From NCBI RefSeq assembly GCF_001280085.1, contig NZ_LGED01000057.1:1-64000 (forward strand): 64,000 nucleotides of DNA, given 5' to 3'. Within the stretch, counting starts at the first letter, position 1, and each line of letters begins with the position of its first letter. A program made the translations under genes and the position numbers. A model generated the notes under the pieces. It was not told the origin of the DNA, did no database searches, and saw only the letters and a program-made list of their open reading frames with translations. This document shows positions 33,916 through 42,166 of the stretch, one piece after another. Source of the stretch: Saccharothrix sp. NRRL B-16348 (GTDB taxonomy: Bacteria; Actinomycetota; Actinomycetes; Mycobacteriales; Pseudonocardiaceae).

Positions 33916-36219
33916 ATGTCCCGGCAATTCCTCGCGGAGGGCCTAGAGCTCTCCGGAGGTGATCGCGGCCTCGTCGCCGTGGTCGCCGTGGTCGCCCTGG
34001 CTGCCCTGGCCGTGGGCTATGTGCTGCTCCGGGAGGTACTGGCCGCGGGCCAGGGCACCTCCAAGATGCAGGACATCGCCAAGGCGGTCCAAGAGGGCGC
34101 AGCGGCCTACCTCAACCGGCAGTTCCGAACGCTCGGCATCTTCGTCGTGATCGTGTTCGTGCTGCTGTTCGCGCTTCCTGCCGAGGACATCGGCGAACGG
34201 ATCGGCAGGTCGCTGTTCTTCCTCGTCGGCGCCGGCTTCTCCGCCGTCATCGGCTACCTCGGCATGTGGCTGTCGACCCGCGCGAACGTGCGCGTCGCCG
34301 CCGCCGCCAAGGAGACCGGCGGCCGGGAGAAGGCCATGCGGATCGCGTTCCGCACCGGCGGCGTGGTCGGCATGTTCACCGTCGGCCTCGGCCTGTTCGG
34401 CGCGGCCCTGGTCGTGTTCGTCTACGTGGGCCAGGCGCCCAGGGTGCTGGAGGGCTTCGGCTTCGGCGCCGCCCTGCTCGCCATGTTCATGCGGGTCGGC
34501 GGCGGCATCTTCACCAAGGCCGCCGACGTCGGCGCGGACCTGGTCGGCAAGGTGGAGCAGGGCATCCCCGAGGACGACCCGCGCAACGCCGCGACCATCG
34601 CCGACAACGTGGGCGACAACGTCGGCGACTGCGCCGGCATGGCGGCGGACCTGTTCGAGTCCTACGCCGTCACCCTGGTGGCGTCGCTGATCCTCGGCAC
34701 GGCCGCGTTCGGCGCGAAGGGCCTGCTGTTCCCGCTGATCGTGCCCGCGATCGGCGTGCTCACGGCGGTCATCGGCGTCTACATCACCAGCGCCCGGACC
34801 GGCGAGAACGGCCTCACCGCGATCAACCGCTCGTTCTACATCTCGGCGGTCATCTCGGCGGTGCTGTGCACGGTCGCGGCGTTCCTCTTCCTGCCCAGCT
34901 CGTTCGCGGGCCTCGCCGGCGTGTCGGAGGAGATCGCGGGCACCCCGGGCAACCCGGCCCTGATCGCCGCCGTCGCGGTGATCATCGGCATCGTGCTCGC
35001 GGGCGTCATCCTGTGGCTGACCGGCTACTTCACCGGCACCGAGCACAAGCCGGTCAAGGAGGTCGGCCGCACCTCGCTCACCGGCGCGGCGACCGTCATC
35101 CTGTCCGGCATCTCGGTCGGCTTCGAGTCGGCGGTCTACACCGCGCTGGTCATCGGCGGCGCGGTCTACGGCGCGTTCCTGCTGTCCGGCTCGGTGGTCG
35201 TGTCGCTGTTCGCGGTCGCGCTGGCCGGTTGCGGCCTGCTGACCACGGTCGGCGTCATCGTGGCCATGGACACCTTCGGCCCCGTCTCCGACAACGCGCA
35301 GGGCATCGCCGAGATGTCCGGCGACGTGGACGGCGAGGGCGCGCAGATCCTCACCGAGCTGGACGCGGTGGGCAACACGACCAAGGCCATCACCAAGGGC
35401 ATCGCGATCGCCACCGCCGTGCTGGCGGCGACCGCGCTGTTCGGCTCCTACAAGGACGCCATCGAGCAGGCGCTGCGGGACGTGCAGGTGGGTCTCGCCG
35501 ACGTGCCGGTGTCGTTCACGAACGTGGTGTTCAGCCCGAACGTGCTGGTCGGCGTCATCATCGGCGCGGCCGTCGTGTTCATGTTCTCCGGTCTCGCGGT
35601 CAACGCGGTGACCCGCGCGGCGGGCGCGATCGTGTTCGAGGTGCGCCGCCAGTTCCGCGAGAACCCCGGGATCATGGACGGCACGGTCAAGCCGGAGTAC
35701 GGCCGGGTCGTGGACATCTGCACGAAGGACTCGCTGCGCGAGCTGGCCACCCCCGGCCTGCTGGCGGTGCTGGCGCCGATCGCGGTCGGCTTCGGCCTCG
35801 GTGTCGGCCCGCTGGCCGGTTACCTGGCCGGCGCGATCGCCACCGGCACGCTGATGGCGGTGTTCCTGGCCAACTCCGGTGGCGCCTGGGACAACGCGAA
35901 GAAGCTGGTCGAGGACGGCAACCACGGCGGCAAGGGCTCCGACGCCCACGCCGCGACCGTCATCGGCGACACCGTCGGCGACCCGTTCAAGGACACCGCC
36001 GGTCCGGCCATCAACCCGCTGATCAAGGTGATGAACCTGGTCTCGGTGCTGATCGCGCCCGCGATCGTCGGGTTCTCGGTCGGCGCGGGCGAGTCGGCGG
36101 GCATCCGGTACGCGATCGCGATCGTGGCGGTCGTGGTCATCGTGGCGGCCGTGGTCGTGTCCAAGCGCCGTGGCACGGCGATCGCGGACACCCCGGCGGA
36201 GGTCACCACCTCGGCGTGA
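33916..36219 (+). CDS. hppA: K+-independent proton-pumping membrane pyrophosphatase
   Basis: A 767-residue integral membrane enzyme with about 16 helices coupling PPi hydrolysis to proton export. Substrate motifs are DVGADLVGKVE, DNVGDNVGDCAGMAADLFES and GDTVGDPFKDTAGPAINPLI. The potassium determinant reads GNTTKAITKG. Lys490 at that position, instead of Ala, marks the K+-independent class. AGGAGG precedes the ATG. A soluble pyrophosphatase (ppa) is also in the window, so PPi is handled by two systems. Confidence 0.96.
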   Translation: MSRQFLAEGLELSGGDRGLVAVVAVVALAALAVGYVLLREVLAAGQGTSKMQDIAKAVQEGAAAYLNRQFRTLGIFVVIVFVLLFALPAEDIGERIGRSLFFLVGAGFSAVIGYLGMWLSTRANVRVAAAAKETGGREKAMRIAFRTGGVVGMFTVGLGLFGAALVVFVYVGQAPRVLEGFGFGAALLAMFMRVGGGIFTKAADVGADLVGKVEQGIPEDDPRNAATIADNVGDNVGDCAGMAADLFESYAVTLVASLILGTAAFGAKGLLFPLIVPAIGVLTAVIGVYITSARTGENGLTAINRSFYISAVISAVLCTVAAFLFLPSSFAGLAGVSEEIAGTPGNPALIAAVAVIIGIVLAGVILWLTGYFTGTEHKPVKEVGRTSLTGAATVILSGISVGFESAVYTALVIGGAVYGAFLLSGSVVVSLFAVALAGCGLLTTVGVIVAMDTFGPVSDNAQGIAEMSGDVDGEGAQILTELDAVGNTTKAITKGIAIATAVLAATALFGSYKDAIEQALRDVQVGLADVPVSFTNVVFSPNVLVGVIIGAAVVFMFSGLAVNAVTRAAGAIVFEVRRQFRENPGIMDGTVKPEYGRVVDICTKDSLRELATPGLLAVLAPIAVGFGLGVGPLAGYLAGAIATGTLMAVFLANSGGAWDNAKKLVEDGNHGGKGSDAHAATVIGDTVGDPFKDTAGPAINPLIKVMNLVSVLIAPAIVGFSVGAGESAGIRYAIAIVAVVVIVAAVVVSKRRGTAIADTPAEVTTSA

Positions 36220-36227
36220 GCCGTGGT

Positions 36228-36266
36228 CGAGGGCGGGGTGCCGCGGTCGGAGGCACCCCGCCCTCG
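36228..36266 (+). terminator. hppA terminator
   Basis: cgagggcggggtgcc (36228-36242) pairs perfectly with ggcaccccgccctcg (36252-36266) across a 9-base loop, beginning eight bases past the hppA stop codon. Confidence 0.85.
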
Positions 36267-36346
36267 CACGTCCGGGCAGGCCGGGTGGGCGCGCCCGGAT
36301 GGGGGCACACTGTTCGGTGACGCCGAGAACGATGGGGAGCGCCCTG

Positions 36347-36931
36347 ATGAGACTTCTTCCGCTGGTCGCCGCGACCGCCCTGGTCGCCGCGGTTGCCGGG
36401 TGCGGGTCCGGGGGTGACTCCACTGCGCCCACGACGTCGTCCACGACCCCGTCGGACGCGGCGGCGGTGGCGTACATGGACAAGGTGTGCACGGCGACGG
36501 CGTCCTTCGCCTCGGTGCCGAGGACCCCGCCGCAGATCGACCCGAACGACCCGGCGAAGGGCAAGGCCGACATGGCCGCCTACATGGGTCAGATGGCGGA
36601 GGCGTTCAACCAGCCCGCCACCAAGCTGCGCGAGGTCGGGCCGTCGCCGGTGGCGGGCGGTGACCAGCAGGTCGAGCAGATGGCGACGACGTTCGCCGGC
36701 ATCGCGAAGAACTTCACCGACGCCAAGGCCGCGCTCGAGGCGGCGGACGCCAACGACCCGGTCGGCGGGCTCCAGGCCGCCGGCGAGGCCATCACCCGGC
36801 TGGATGAACTCGTCGCGCCGCTGAAGCAGTTGGAGTCGGTGCCGGAGCTGGCGGCGGCGGCCGAGAAGGCGGCGGCCTGCCAGGACCTGCGCACGCTGAA
36901 GCCGTCGGAGTCGACGACGCCCACCTCGTAG
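36347..36931 (+). CDS. Putative secreted lipoprotein 1
   Basis: A 194-residue lipoprotein. The signal peptide MRLLPLVAATALVAAVAGC ends in the lipobox VAGC at residues 16-19, followed by a Ser/Thr linker (DSTAPTTSSTTPSD). The rest is helical and rich in Ala and Glu. Cysteines bracket the helical domain (DKVCTATAS and AAACQDLRT) and may form a disulfide. GGGGAG lies seven bases upstream of the ATG. I do not recognise the family. The next gene encodes a protein of the same layout, so the pair may be an old duplication. Confidence 0.75.
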   Translation: MRLLPLVAATALVAAVAGCGSGGDSTAPTTSSTTPSDAAAVAYMDKVCTATASFASVPRTPPQIDPNDPAKGKADMAAYMGQMAEAFNQPATKLREVGPSPVAGGDQQVEQMATTFAGIAKNFTDAKAALEAADANDPVGGLQAAGEAITRLDELVAPLKQLESVPELAAAAEKAAACQDLRTLKPSESTTPTS

Positions 36932-36975
36932 TACGTTGCTTCCTCACCCTTTTCACCCGATCTGGGGGCTTTCCT

Positions 36976-37596
36976 GTGAAGCACCGTGTGGCGCTCGCCG
37001 GCGTGTTCGCCGCTGTCCTGGTCACCTCCGCGTGCAGTGGTGGCAACGGCTCGTCGTCGTCCTCGACGCCCGGTTCGACGGCGCCCACCACGACCGCGGC
37101 GGCGACAGGGAAGGCCGGCGCCGACCCGATCGAGTGGACCGGCACGTTCTGCGAGGGCGTCGGGCCCGCCGTCGAGGGCGTGTTCGCCCTGCTGAAGACG
37201 ATGTTCGAGGGCGGGGCGGACAACCCGGCCCTGCAGAAGGCGGCGCTGCTCGACTACAACGCCAAGGCGGGCAAGGCGCTCGCCGACGCGGGCGCGAAGC
37301 TCGAGGACCTCGGCGCGCCGTCGCCCGAGAACCAGGAGCTGCACGACGAGCTGGTCAAGTTCTTCACCGACACGGGCAACTCGCTGACCAAGAGCAACGC
37401 CGAGCTGGTGGCGCTCGACCCGGCCGACCCGGAGTTCGCGACCAAGCTGGAGCAGCTCGGCGGCGACCAGGCCGACCCGTCCAAGCTCCAGGAGCAGATC
37501 AAGAAGCTCCAGGAGGACCCGAAGCTCGGCGACGCGTTCCGGCAGGCGCCGGCGTGCGTGGCGATGACGGAGATGCTCGAGAGCCTGGGCAGCTGA
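36976..37596 (+). CDS. Putative secreted lipoprotein 2
   Basis: A 206-residue lipoprotein with signal peptide MKHRVALAGVFAAVLVTSAC, lipobox TSAC and a Ser/Thr-rich linker. A helical domain is bracketed by two cysteines (TFCEGVGPA and APACVAMTE). The start is GTG at 36976. It matches lipoprotein 1 in length, linker and Cys placement but has little direct identity. The function is unknown. Surface display of a helical bundle, perhaps for ligand binding, is all that can be inferred. Confidence 0.75.
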   Translation: MKHRVALAGVFAAVLVTSACSGGNGSSSSSTPGSTAPTTTAAATGKAGADPIEWTGTFCEGVGPAVEGVFALLKTMFEGGADNPALQKAALLDYNAKAGKALADAGAKLEDLGAPSPENQELHDELVKFFTDTGNSLTKSNAELVALDPADPEFATKLEQLGGDQADPSKLQEQIKKLQEDPKLGDAFRQAPACVAMTEMLESLGS

Positions 37597-37680
37597 CACC
37601 GCTGGGACGGCTGAGACCGTTGGGGTAGGTGTTTCAGCCCTTCGGAGACTGGCCGTGGTCGAACGTGTGTTCTACGCTGC

Positions 37681-38673
37681 GTGTCCGTGGGGCAATTGTC
37701 CTTCTACTCGGCCGAGGCGAGACAGCCTTGCGTCGGTGACCTGGCGGGCCTGCTGTGCGGGCCCGGCCTGGCGCTGGGCTTCGCCCGAGGGCGTGCGGCC
37801 AGGGTGTCGGTGGACCTCGACACCCCGGATCGCGCTGCCGCCGTGGTGGCGGCGCTGGCCGAGCGGGGCGTGCAGGCCCGCGTCGAACTGGTCCGGACGG
37901 AGCAGACCAGGATCGGTCTCGCCGAGGACGACACCGAGGACGACGCCACCGAGGACGGATCAGCAGCGGACGAGCCCGCCGCGGTCGACGTCGTGGCGGA
38001 CGCCGCCGCGGACGAGCCGTTGGACGAGGTGCCGGACGAGCCGTTGGACGAACCCCTGGACGACCTGGTCGAACCCCTCGACGAGCTGGTCGACGACGAG
38101 CCGGACGGGTTCGCGCCCGTGGTGATCGGGTCGGGCCGGCGCGGGCCGGTCGAAGCCGAGCCCGAGTCCGAGGCGGCCGAGCCCGAACCGGAGGCCGGGA
38201 CCGCCGAGCCGGAGACCGCCGACACCGAGACCGCCGAGCCGGAGACCGCGACCGCCGAGCCGACTGAGATCGAGATCGAGACCGAGCCGGTGGTCACCGA
38301 GTCGTGGCAGGTCACGACCGCTTTCCGCACTGACCTGGCCGGGTTGGCGGCGCAGTGGTTCGACGGCGACCGCAAGGTCGTCCCACCCGACTTCACGCTC
38401 GACGGCGCGGCCCTGCGGCTGTGGGCGCTCGCGTCCGGCCGGTGGGTCGAGTCCGGCTCCGGGTACCTCCTGGGCCTCGACCCCGAGGCGCCCGACACGC
38501 ACGAAGCGTTGCGAAAAGCATTGGCCACGTCGGGCCTGCCCTCGACACTCTTGACCGGGAAGGCCGGGGGACCGGCGCTGCGCGTCGTCGGCAGACGGCG
38601 GCTCGAACGGCTCGCCGAGCTGGTCGGACGCGCGCCGAGGGGCGTCGCGGAACGCACCTGGCCGGCCGCGTAG
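37681..38673 (+). CDS. Acidic-linker protein with two WhiA/LAGLIDADG-like modules
   Basis: A 330-residue protein of no assigned function. The N-terminal module (residues 15-80: GDLAGLLCGPGLALG, then RAAAVVAALAERGVQARVEL) and the C-terminal module (residues 240-325: GAALRLWALASGRWVESG, then RRRLERLAELVGRAP) look like two copies of the LAGLIDADG-type fold found in WhiA. They are joined by about 140 residues of Asp/Glu/Pro repeats (DEPLDEVPDEPLDE and EPETADTETAEPET). The comparison is by eye. The GTG at 37681 has no ribosome-binding site. It sits just before topA. Confidence 0.65.
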   Translation: MSVGQLSFYSAEARQPCVGDLAGLLCGPGLALGFARGRAARVSVDLDTPDRAAAVVAALAERGVQARVELVRTEQTRIGLAEDDTEDDATEDGSAADEPAAVDVVADAAADEPLDEVPDEPLDEPLDDLVEPLDELVDDEPDGFAPVVIGSGRRGPVEAEPESEAAEPEPEAGTAEPETADTETAEPETATAEPTEIEIETEPVVTESWQVTTAFRTDLAGLAAQWFDGDRKVVPPDFTLDGAALRLWALASGRWVESGSGYLLGLDPEAPDTHEALRKALATSGLPSTLLTGKAGGPALRVVGRRRLERLAELVGRAPRGVAERTWPAA

Positions 38674-38799
38674 CGCGTCCTCCTGGCGGAGGATCCGGCA
38701 CAGTTGTGTCACCCTGTCCCGACCAGGGCTGCCCAGCGGCGACAAAGGACAGTGCACACTGGCGGGTCGGGACACAGTGTTCGAAGAGAGCGGGACGGC

Positions 38800-41562
38800 G
38801 TGGCTGGATCGACACGGGCGAGGAAGACAAACGGGGGATCAGCGAGCGGCAACCGGCGGTTGGTGATCGTCGAGTCGCCCGCGAAGGCGCGGAAGATCGC
38901 GTCCTACCTCGGCAACGACTTCGTCGTGGAGTCATCCAAGGGGCACATCCGGGACCTGCCCCGCGGCGCGGCCGACGTGCCCGCGAAGTACAAGGGCATG
39001 CCGTGGGCCCGGCTCGGCGTCGACGTCGACCACGGCTTCGAGCCGCTCTACGTCGTCACGCCGGACAAGAGGGCGACCGTCGCCGAGCTGAAAGAGCTGC
39101 TCAAGGACGTCGACGAGCTCTACCTCGCGACAGACGGCGACCGCGAGGGCGAGGCCATCGCCTGGCACCTGCTCGACACGCTGAAGCCGAAGGTCCCGGT
39201 CCGCCGGATGGTGTTCCACGAGATCACCGAGCCCGCGATCCTCGCCGCCGCCGCGAACCCGCGCGACCTGGACCAGGACCTGGTCGATGCCCAGGAGACC
39301 CGCCGCATCCTCGACCGCCTCTACGGCTACGAGGTCAGCCCGGTCCTGTGGAAGAAGGTCATGCCGAAGCTCTCGGCGGGCCGCGTGCAGTCCGTGGCGA
39401 CCCGGATCGTGGTCGAGCGCGAGCGCGAGCGGATGAAGTTCGTCACCGCCTCGTACTGGGACGTCTCGGCGACCATGGACGCGGGCAAGGACGCCTCGCC
39501 GCGCACGTTCGGCGCCCGGCTGATCGCGGTCGACGGCACGCGCCTGGCCACGGGCCGCGACTTCGGCTCCGACGGCAGGCTGAAGGCGGGCTCCGAGGTC
39601 CGCGTGGTGGACGAGGCGCAGGCCAGGGCCATCGCGGACGGCCTGGTCAACGCCACGATGACGGTGTCCTCGGTCGAGGAGAAGCCGTACACGCGCAAGC
39701 CGTACGCGCCGTTCATGACCTCCACGTTGCAGCAGGAAGCGGGCCGCAAGCTGCGCTTCTCCGCGGACCGCACGATGCGCACCGCGCAGAAGCTGTACGA
39801 GAACGGCTACATCACCTACATGCGCACCGACAGCACGACGCTGTCGGAGACGGCGATCGCGGCGGCCCGGGCGCAGGCCACCGAGCTGTACGGCTCCCAG
39901 TTCGTGTCCAAGGAGCCCCGCCAGTACACGCGCAAGGTCAAGAACGCGCAGGAGGCGCACGAGGCCATCCGCCCGGCCGGCGAGGTGTTCCGCACCCCCG
40001 GCCAGGTGGCCCGTGAGCTGGAGTCCGACGAGTTCAAGCTGTACGAGCTGATCTGGCAGCGCACGATCGCCTCCCAGATGGCCGACGCGCGCGGCAACAC
40101 CACGTCGGTCCGCATCTCGGGCACGACGACCGGCGGCGAGGACGTCACGTTCGCCGCCTCCGGCCGCACGATCACGTTCGCGGGCTTCCTGAAGGCCTAC
40201 GTGGAGACGGTCGACTCGGAGGCGGGCGGCGAGTCCGACGACGCCGAGTCGCGCCTGCCGCAGCTGGTCAAGGACCAGTCGCTGCTGGCCGCCGAGCTGT
40301 CCGCGGACGGCCACTCGACCAGCCCGCCGCCGCGCTTCACCGAGGCGAGCCTGATCAAGACGATGGAAGAGCTGGGCATCGGCCGGCCCTCCACCTACGC
40401 CTCGATCATCAGCACCGTCCAGGACCGCGGCTACGTGTGGAAGAAGGGCTCCGCCCTGGTCCCGTCGTGGGTGGCGTTCGCCGTGGTCGGGCTGCTGGAG
40501 CAGCACTTCGGCCGGCTGGTCGACTACGACTTCACCGCCGCGCTGGAGGACGAGCTCGACGGCATCGCCGCCGGTCGCCAGGAGCGGACCACGTGGCTGT
40601 CCGGGTTCTACTTCGGCGGCAACGTCGGCCCCGAGTCGTCGGTCGGCCGTTCCGGCGGGCTGAAGAAGCTGGTCGGCTCCAGCGTCGAGGCGATCGACGC
40701 CCGCGAGGTCAACTCGATCCCGCTGTTCCCCGACCTGGAGGGCCGCACGGTCTACGTGCGGGTCGGCCGCTACGGGCCGTACCTGGAGCGCGAGGTCGAG
40801 GGCGAGGACGGCACGACCAGCGCGCAGCGCGCGAACCTGCCCGACGACCTGCCGCCGGACGAGCTGAACCGCGACATCGCGGACAAGCTGTTCGCCACGC
40901 CGCAGGAAGGCCGCTCGCTGGGCAACGACCCCGTCACCGGGCACGAGATCGTGGCCAAGGAAGGCCGGTTCGGGCCGTACGTGACCGAGGTGCTGCCGGA
41001 GGCCCCGGAGGGCACCAAGAAGCCGCCGAAGCCGCGCACCGGCTCGCTGTTCAAGTCGATGTCGCTGGACACGGTCACGCTGGACGACGCGCTGAAGCTG
41101 CTCTCGCTGCCGCGCGTGGTCGGCAAGGACCCGGAGACCGGCGCGGAGATCACCGCGCAGAACGGCCGGTACGGGCCCTACCTGAAGAAGGGCACCGACT
41201 CGCGGTCGCTGACCAGCGAGGACCAGCTCTTCTCGGTCACCCTCGACGAGGCGCTCAAGATCTACGCCGAGCCGAAGAAGCGTGGCCGGGCCGCCGCCGC
41301 GCCGCCGTTGAAGGAACTGGGCGCGGACCCGGTCTCGGGCAAGCCGATGGTGGTCAAGGAGGGCCGGTTCGGCCCGTACGTCACCGACGGCGAGACCAAC
41401 GCCTCGCTGCGCAAGTCGGACAGCGTCGAGGGCCTGTCCGACGAACGGGCGGCGGAGCTGCTGGCCGAGAAGCGGGCCAAGGGTCCGACCGCGAAGAAGA
41501 AGGCGCCGGCCGCCAAGAAGGCGCCCGCGCGCAAGAAGGCTCCGGCGAAGTCCAAGAGCTAG
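38800..41562 (+). CDS. topA: DNA topoisomerase I
   Basis: A 920-residue type IA topoisomerase relaxing negative supercoils. The Toprim domain starts LVIVESPAKARKIASYLG and holds LATDGDREGEAIAWH. The active-site Tyr340 lies in GYITYMRTDSTTLS. The C-terminus has several repeated GRFGPYVTD-type modules characteristic of actinobacterial TopA, and ends in a Lys/Ala tail (AKKKAPAAKKAPARKK) that binds DNA in mycobacteria. The start is GTG at 38800. No zinc-finger cysteines are present, which is usual for this lineage. Confidence 0.96.
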   Translation: MAGSTRARKTNGGSASGNRRLVIVESPAKARKIASYLGNDFVVESSKGHIRDLPRGAADVPAKYKGMPWARLGVDVDHGFEPLYVVTPDKRATVAELKELLKDVDELYLATDGDREGEAIAWHLLDTLKPKVPVRRMVFHEITEPAILAAAANPRDLDQDLVDAQETRRILDRLYGYEVSPVLWKKVMPKLSAGRVQSVATRIVVERERERMKFVTASYWDVSATMDAGKDASPRTFGARLIAVDGTRLATGRDFGSDGRLKAGSEVRVVDEAQARAIADGLVNATMTVSSVEEKPYTRKPYAPFMTSTLQQEAGRKLRFSADRTMRTAQKLYENGYITYMRTDSTTLSETAIAAARAQATELYGSQFVSKEPRQYTRKVKNAQEAHEAIRPAGEVFRTPGQVARELESDEFKLYELIWQRTIASQMADARGNTTSVRISGTTTGGEDVTFAASGRTITFAGFLKAYVETVDSEAGGESDDAESRLPQLVKDQSLLAAELSADGHSTSPPPRFTEASLIKTMEELGIGRPSTYASIISTVQDRGYVWKKGSALVPSWVAFAVVGLLEQHFGRLVDYDFTAALEDELDGIAAGRQERTTWLSGFYFGGNVGPESSVGRSGGLKKLVGSSVEAIDAREVNSIPLFPDLEGRTVYVRVGRYGPYLEREVEGEDGTTSAQRANLPDDLPPDELNRDIADKLFATPQEGRSLGNDPVTGHEIVAKEGRFGPYVTEVLPEAPEGTKKPPKPRTGSLFKSMSLDTVTLDDALKLLSLPRVVGKDPETGAEITAQNGRYGPYLKKGTDSRSLTSEDQLFSVTLDEALKIYAEPKKRGRAAAAPPLKELGADPVSGKPMVVKEGRFGPYVTDGETNASLRKSDSVEGLSDERAAELLAEKRAKGPTAKKKAPAAKKAPARKKAPAKSKS

Positions 41563-41575
41563 GGGAGGCGGGGCG

Positions 41576-42082
41576 GTGGACGGCTTAGGGAAAGGTCGGT
41601 CCGGCGCTGGTCGATTCGGTGTCGGTCGATCCGGTTACGACGGGACGCAGCCGCCCCCGCCCCCTCCTCTGTTCCCGGACGCGCTCGCCGGCCTGGTCAC
41701 GGGCGAGCGCTACGTCACCAAGGCCGTGCCACCGGTCGTGCCGCCGGCGCCACCGCCCGTGCCGCAGCCCGGATCGCCGGACGTCCCGCCGACCCGTCGC
41801 GCACCCGCTCACCGGCCCGTGCGCGCCCCGTCCCAGCAGGTGACGGGCGAACCGGCGGCGCACGTGCCGCACGCCGCGCTGGCCCGTCAGCAGCCCAAGA
41901 CGGCACCCACGCCGCACCCGGAGCCGATCTGGCGCAAGCCCGGGCGGGTGATCGTCGACAACGAGCCGAAGAAGGGCAAGGGCGGGCTGATCGGGTGTCT
42001 GGTCGTGCTGGCCGCGCTCAGCGGGCTGCTCTTCAACGTGGTGCGTGAGATCATCGAAGCTGTGGTCGACCTGGTGCGATGA
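41576..42082 (+). CDS. Proline-rich single-pass membrane protein
   Basis: A 168-residue protein of unknown function starting at GTG 41576, 13 bases after topA. It has a Gly/Arg-rich start and a Pro-rich middle (PPPPPPLF, VPPAPPPVPQPG). A basic stretch (EPKKGKGGLIG) precedes a C-terminal membrane helix (CLVVLAALSGLLFNVV). The arrangement predicts a cytoplasmic disordered region tethered by a tail anchor. Co-transcription with topA is likely from the spacing. Confidence 0.6.
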   Translation: MDGLGKGRSGAGRFGVGRSGYDGTQPPPPPPLFPDALAGLVTGERYVTKAVPPVVPPAPPPVPQPGSPDVPPTRRAPAHRPVRAPSQQVTGEPAAHVPHAALARQQPKTAPTPHPEPIWRKPGRVIVDNEPKKGKGGLIGCLVVLAALSGLLFNVVREIIEAVVDLVR

Positions 42083-42166
42083 TCTCGCTTGGGTCACCCG
42101 AACGGCGGATGTGGTCAGACGGGTGAAGTGGTCCGGCTACCCTTACCGCCTGCACCATCGGCGGGG

